From Euryarchaeota archaeon UBA10 (GTDB lineage: Archaea > Thermoplasmatota > Poseidoniia > Poseidoniales > Poseidoniaceae), in the NCBI GenBank assembly GCA_002498185.1, contig DAGO01000041.1, positions 1-9,489 of the forward strand: DNA of 9,489 bases. The letters are read 5' to 3'. The position numbers and the translations under genes are program-made. This document shows positions 6,465 through 9,489 of the stretch, piece after piece (position 1 is the stretch's first letter; every line of letters begins with the position of its first letter). The notes below the pieces were generated by a model, which saw only the letters and a list, made by a program, of their open reading frames with translations, searched no databases and had not been told where the DNA came from.

Positions 6465-7421
6465 TTATTTTTTCCAACTGCGAGGATATGTATCCTCTTT
6501 CATCAAGACGCAGTTGGGCTTCGCAACTTCCCCCTGAGTCATATCAGGAATTACTTTGCTAGGTTGTACTAGTTTAGCTAGTGCCACTGCTTCTCCTTTG
6601 ATTGTGACCAATAGGACTTCACTGCCAACTCCTAAGTCTTCAGGTATGCTCACAACTCCTGGACGTAGTAGAGGCGCACCATGGGATAATGCTGCTGCTG
6701 CACCATCCTTCACTACAATCCTAGGAACGTCTGATAACATATCCTCGATTGGATGCAAGATCCTCATCATTGCTGCATCATCACCTTTCTCATTCCAGAG
6801 CCAGTATGCATCTGCCAGTTGTTGCATGGTAATTGATTGTGACAAACTAAATTCGCCAGATGTTGGGCGACGAAGTTCCTTCAGTTCTACTGCGGTGTCC
6901 ATCAATAATCCAAGGTCACGCGCCATTGTTCGAACATAGGTGCCTGCCTCACATTCAATGTGTGCTAAGGCAGATGTTCCATCAAAATCTAGTATCTCGA
7001 ACCTGGAAATCTTACGGGTTCTGACTTGAACTCTAACCGCTGAGATTTCTGGAGGGACATTGTACACCTTGCCCCTCAGCATAGCCATGTTCTCCTCTAA
7101 CAAATCCCTGTCAACTTCCTTTGAGAATTTTAGAACCGCCAAGTATGACTTGTCGTGGGTAAGAATCCTTCCTGTAAGTCGCATCGCCTTTCCAGATAGA
7201 AGAGGGAGCAATCCTGAAGCAAACGGATCAAGGGTACCACCATGGCCCAATTTTTCAAGACCCATCATATCTCTAGCCCAGGCACTTACTTGATGTGATG
7301 ATGGCCCCGGTGATTTGTCTAGAAGGATGAAACATGATTCAAGTAATTGCTCAATGTTTCTATCCTGTGGACTGCAACCATGCTTGTCAGAAGTTACTGC
7401 ATCCTTTTCCAAAATAATCAT
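6465..7421 (-). CDS. truB: tRNA/rRNA pseudouridine synthase, Cbf5/TruB type, with PUA domain
   Basis: The protein has 318 residues, close to the usual archaeal Cbf5 length. It isomerises uridine to pseudouridine, as the catalytic subunit of H/ACA ribonucleoproteins (with Nop10, Gar1 and L7Ae) and, in archaea, also on tRNA U55. Visible motifs: L-D-K-S-P-G-P-S-S-H (34-43); catalytic G-H-G-G-T-L-D-P (59-66) with nucleophile Asp65; P-P-E-I-S-A-V-R (123-130); C-E-A-G-T-Y-V-R (157-164); L-R-R-P-T-S-G (183-189). The C-terminal PUA domain starts near 222 (H-P-I-E-D-M-L) and contains V-V-K-D-G-A (236-241), H-G-A-P-L (247-251) and R-P-G-V (253-256). The ATG at 7421 overlaps the cytidylate kinase stop by 4 nt (ATGA), so translation is probably coupled. 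It is the last gene of the minus-strand operon and converges on the small ORF. The family call is secure; whether it works within an H/ACA complex here is inferred from the archaeal type. Confidence 0.95.
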   Translation of the reverse strand: MIILEKDAVTSDKHGCSPQDRNIEQLLESCFILLDKSPGPSSHQVSAWARDMMGLEKLGHGGTLDPFASGLLPLLSGKAMRLTGRILTHDKSYLAVLKFSKEVDRDLLEENMAMLRGKVYNVPPEISAVRVQVRTRKISRFEILDFDGTSALAHIECEAGTYVRTMARDLGLLMDTAVELKELRRPTSGEFSLSQSITMQQLADAYWLWNEKGDDAAMMRILHPIEDMLSDVPRIVVKDGAAAALSHGAPLLRPGVVSIPEDLGVGSEVLLVTIKGEAVALAKLVQPSKVIPDMTQGEVAKPNCVLMKEDTYPRSWKK

Positions 7422-7975
7422 TCAATTCCCTCCAGGGTTTGTAAAACAGTATCTAGTACACCTGCTGAATCCAAATTTGAGGCATCAATCACATGAGTGT
7501 ATGGAGTTGTATCCTCGGGATTTAGCCCGTACATTTCTTGATAGCGAGCCAAATCAATCTCACTCCGTTTTCGATTACCAGATAGTGCTTCTTCTAGAGA
7601 AATACCTTCTCTATTCACGACTCTTTGAGCTCTAACCTCTTCGCTTACATCAAGCCAAACCCTAATGCAATCTAATTCCAGCAAGTGAGCCCACCAACCA
7701 CTTAACCGACTTTCCATTACTTCCGGACCATCAGAGTTCAGCATATTTGACTTCAATATCTCATCTAGTGATTTGTCAACAGAAAAATCATTTGCACACA
7801 AATCTCCGAATTCAGCAAGGCTCAAGCCTCGGTTTTTTGCTTCATCGCGGAAAATTTGGCCACCGTTCAGGGAATTCCAACCTTTTGCATTACAGATACC
7901 ATCGACCAGCGTACTAGTACCGCTTCCAGGATGTCCAGAAATAGTAATTCTAGGCAAAGTTTCACCGCCACTCAT
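7418..7975 (-). CDS. cmk: Cytidylate kinase, archaeal type
   Basis: It phosphorylates CMP/dCMP with ATP in pyrimidine nucleotide salvage. Starting at the ATG at 7975 gives 185 residues, typical of the compact archaeal family. Visible: Walker A G-H-P-G-S-G-T-S (14-21), the family motif G-Q-I-F-R-D-E-A (39-46) with L-A-E-F (53-56), the NMP-binding E-S-R-L-S-G-W (88-94), a Walker-B-like strand W-L-D-V, and a lid region with R-K-R-S-E and R-Y-x3-Y-G. The frame can extend to an ATG at 8011, but those 12 extra residues lie before the family's usual N terminus, so 7975 is preferred. Its first 14 nt overlap the end of the DUF106 gene and its stop overlaps the truB start. The neighbour order membrane protein-cmk-truB is a known archaeal cluster arrangement. 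Confidence 0.94.
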   Translation of the reverse strand: MSGGETLPRITISGHPGSGTSTLVDGICNAKGWNSLNGGQIFRDEAKNRGLSLAEFGDLCANDFSVDKSLDEILKSNMLNSDGPEVMESRLSGWWAHLLELDCIRVWLDVSEEVRAQRVVNREGISLEEALSGNRKRSEIDLARYQEMYGLNPEDTTPYTHVIDASNLDSAGVLDTVLQTLEGIE

Positions 7976-8879
7976 GACGACATATTTTGCAAACGTTAGT
8001 GTTAGGACCATCTCTTTCTACCATTGTGCTACCACATTCAGGACATTCCTTCGCGTTGGCAGACTTAGGACTATCATCAACGGGTTTTGGCTGATTATTT
8101 TTCTTCTTAGGGCCACTTCTTCTCTGTTCACTTCGACGCCTACGTGAACTTGCTTGGGAGTTTCTTGCACTTTTTGGAGCGCTAACCAAATGCAATAGTG
8201 GTTCTTTGAGACGCTCACCTTCTGCAACGATTGGATGAGACTTGTATCGAATCAACTTGATATGACGGTCAACAACCCTTCCGAATGGTGCAGACATGCA
8301 GATGTAGACTGCGATCCATGCTGGGAAGAATAGGAACTTACCAGTTTCAAGACCCCATTCTGGAGACCATGGTAGTGAAACGTAACTGACTCTGAAATCG
8401 TTAACTGTATTACCCATCCATGAGAAAATTGCGATGATGAATATCATAGTGAACATCATCGGTTTCATTGCACCCATTTGTACACTCATTTGTTCAGGCA
8501 TCATATGCTGCTGCAGTGTTTGCGCTTTTTCCATAAGAATTGGATCTCTACCAACTCGTGCTTCATTCATCATTTTGCGAACTTGACCCTGTCTGTGACC
8601 AATATGAGCTTGCGCTATTGGGTCCATGAACACATTTCGCAATGCAGTATTGATGAACATAGAAATTGAACCTAAAATTAGAACTGTGATTACGAACCAC
8701 TTTTCATCAGGCAACCAACCTGACAAAAATGGGTCAGCGTAATTCCCCATGCTAGTCCTAATGCCTTCGGACATCAGCATGAAAGTCATTACAATCATGA
8801 ACAGAAGCATGAACATCATTGAACCGCCGGGAGGAGTCGGTGGAGGCGCAGATTGTCCGCTCATGCCCCTACGGGGCAT
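7962..8879 (-). CDS. DUF106/EMC3-YidC-like membrane protein with C-terminal zinc ribbon
   Basis: The protein has 305 residues from the ATG at 8879. Alternative starts are a GTG at 8903 (8 residues longer) and an ATG at 8864. Numbering below is from the GTG. Membrane helices are at about 29-46, 68-87, 146-163 and 189-206. Between the second and third lies a charged helical segment (97-145) rich in Met (111, 112, 124, 134, 135, 139, 143), as in the cytosolic loop of the Oxa1/YidC/EMC3 superfamily, whose archaeal DUF106 members insert membrane proteins with the ribosome/Sec machinery. Unlike the ~200-residue typical members, this one continues with a basic, Ser/Lys/Arg-rich linker (about 243-285) and a C4 zinc ribbon (C287-x2-C290 and C305-x2-C308). 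The basic linker could contact ribosomal RNA; this is inference. It is the first visible gene of the operon, overlapping cmk by 14 nt. Confidence 0.88.
   Translation of the reverse strand: MPRRGMSGQSAPPPTPPGGSMMFMLLFMIVMTFMLMSEGIRTSMGNYADPFLSGWLPDEKWFVITVLILGSISMFINTALRNVFMDPIAQAHIGHRQGQVRKMMNEARVGRDPILMEKAQTLQQHMMPEQMSVQMGAMKPMMFTMIFIIAIFSWMGNTVNDFRVSYVSLPWSPEWGLETGKFLFFPAWIAVYICMSAPFGRVVDRHIKLIRYKSHPIVAEGERLKEPLLHLVSAPKSARNSQASSRRRRSEQRRSGPKKKNNQPKPVDDSPKSANAKECPECGSTMVERDGPNTNVCKICRHEWR
8863..8879 (-). repeat. Perfect GC-rich hairpin covering two candidate start codons of the DUF106 gene
   Basis: ATGCCCC and GGGGCAT form a perfect 7 bp stem with a 3 nt loop. On the minus strand the 5' arm begins with the ATG at 8879 and the 3' arm ends in the first two bases of the ATG at 8864, so both candidate start codons are in or at the stem. 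The pairing is seen directly; control of initiation is speculative, and the repeat also encodes M-P-R-R-G-M. Confidence 0.4.
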
Positions 8880-8917
8880 ATCCCATCGCTTGAACGTTGT
8901 CACGCATTAGGACAATA

Positions 8918-9358
8918 ATGCGAAGACCTCAAACATATGAGGTATACTCGGAGTTCATGGACGACAATGCGAAGACATGGCAACATTCCCAACCAATGCC
9001 AATGCGTGGCTCGCCTTGTGTGGTGAGTGAAGCCAATGCTTTGGCATTCACTTCAAAGATGCCAAATGTGAATCGTATTTTCCTCTTTTCAGATTCGGAT
9101 AGAGCAATTCCAGGAGACTGGGATTACCTTGCTAGTGTTAGACCAGGAGTCCCTCCAGAGGGTATCTTGTCCGAAGTAGATGCTTGGCTTCGCCAGTACC
9201 CGGACGCTTGGCTTGCAGTTGACATGAGAGTGGGAGTCATTCCTCCGGCAGTACCAGACTTAGGGGAAATGCTTCGCACATTCCCTAGAATTGTAATCGT
9301 AATCGTGTCTGACGACACCCGTGACCACCCTTGGCCACGATGGGAATACCCGCTCTAA
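8918..9358 (+). CDS. Unrecognised 146-residue alpha/beta protein
   Basis: I do not recognise a family. The ATG at 8918 gives 146 residues; the frame opens from a TTG at 8897, adding 7 residues that overlap the divergent promoter region, so ATG is preferred. The pattern suggests a small alpha/beta fold. Hydrophobic strands R-I-F-L-F-S-D-S-D, W-L-A-V-D-M-R-V-G-V-I and R-I-V-I-V-I-V-S-D-D each end with acidic residues and alternate with amphipathic stretches. Strand-end Asp residues could bind a metal or nucleotide, but no standard P-loop or catalytic signature is present. There is no signal peptide or membrane helix, and a single Cys. It is divergent from the DUF106 operon (38 nt between the chosen starts) and overlaps the convergent zinc-ribbon gene by 4 nt at the 3' ends. 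Good codon structure over a compact locus supports a real gene. Confidence 0.75.
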   Translation: MRRPQTYEVYSEFMDDNAKTWQHSQPMPMRGSPCVVSEANALAFTSKMPNVNRIFLFSDSDRAIPGDWDYLASVRPGVPPEGILSEVDAWLRQYPDAWLAVDMRVGVIPPAVPDLGEMLRTFPRIVIVIVSDDTRDHPWPRWEYPL

Positions 9359-9489
9359 ATGAATGCGAATCCACAAGCAGCACAAGTTGGTGCTTCCTTA
9401 GGACTCATTTCCGGACAGATTGGACATGCCTTAGATTCTGAATCGTCCTCAGAAGCAGTCTCCTGTTCTTCAGCAGCCTCTTCTTCAGC
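9355..9489 (-). CDS. C-terminal end of an acidic zinc-ribbon protein, 5' part outside window
   Basis: The minus-strand frame is open from the right edge to a TAG at 9357-9355, giving the last 44 residues. The first 20 are strongly acidic (Glu/Asp/Ala/Ser, low complexity). The last 24 form a C4 zinc ribbon: C-P-I-C, then 11 residues later C-A-A-C-G-F-A-F-I. This arrangement resembles short terminal zinc ribbons that mediate protein or nucleic-acid contacts. The main domain lies outside the window, so no function is assigned. It would be read toward the DUF106 operon but is separated from it by the opposing 8918-9358 gene. Confidence 0.72.
   Translation of the reverse strand, partial: AEEEAAEEQETASEDDSESKACPICPEMSPKEAPTCAACGFAFI

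Noticed and set aside
6556..7293. Plus-strand open frames opposite truB
   Set aside because: The minus strand carries every Cbf5/TruB motif, so the plus-strand frames are antisense shadows.
8018..8227. Alternative minus-strand frame inside the DUF106 linker
   Set aside because: It is an out-of-phase reading of the low-complexity linker. The DUF106 frame keeps its zinc ribbon intact to the stop, so there is no frameshift to repair.
1..9489. CRISPR array, transposon, prophage or integration site
   Set aside because: No regularly spaced direct repeats, transposase or integrase motifs, or terminal inverted repeats were found. The tRNA-His 3' end has no duplicate I could see in the window.

Overview
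The window looks like a piece of a planktonic euryarchaeal genome, most likely Marine Group II (Poseidoniales) or a close relative. This is an inference. The supports are an archaeal-type run of genes (an EMC3/YidC-like DUF106 membrane protein, archaeal cytidylate kinase and Cbf5-type TruB), TATA-like elements rather than bacterial -35/-10 promoters, a tRNA-His with encoded G-1 and CCA, mostly weak or absent Shine-Dalgarno sites, compact spacing, moderately low GC, and large secreted beta-sandwich and cupredoxin proteins. No phage, transposon, CRISPR or rRNA signal was seen.

Layout. Positions 1-1955 (minus) hold an almost complete gene cut by the left edge. It encodes a signal peptide, a plastocyanin-like copper domain, one anchor helix and then a twelve-helix AmpG/PAT-type major facilitator transporter, all in one chain. 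Upstream on the same strand are an acyl-CoA dehydrogenase (1961-3154) and a small protein with a strongly basic tail (3205-3618), possibly one transcription unit. A tRNA-His(GUG) gene (3716-3791, minus) follows. Divergent from it, 3897-6260 (plus) encodes a 787-residue secreted, C-terminally anchored surface protein built of beta-sandwich domains ending in a CARDB-like domain.

Positions 6261-6464 hold a candidate 38-codon small ORF (plus) that ends directly against the convergent truB stop. Positions 6465-8879 (minus) are a tightly overlapping operon read as DUF106 membrane insertase-like protein -> cytidylate kinase -> Cbf5/TruB pseudouridine synthase. The DUF106 protein carries an unusual C-terminal zinc ribbon. 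A divergent unrecognised 146-residue protein (8918-9358, plus) meets tail-to-tail a partial gene from the right edge (9355-9489, minus) whose end is an acidic stretch followed by a four-cysteine zinc ribbon.

The right half is a conserved informational/secretion neighbourhood: membrane protein insertion, CMP phosphorylation and RNA pseudouridylation. The left half is accessory: envelope proteins and acyl-CoA metabolism. The most unusual items are the cupredoxin-transporter fusion, the DUF106-zinc ribbon fusion, and the small ORF between convergent genes.
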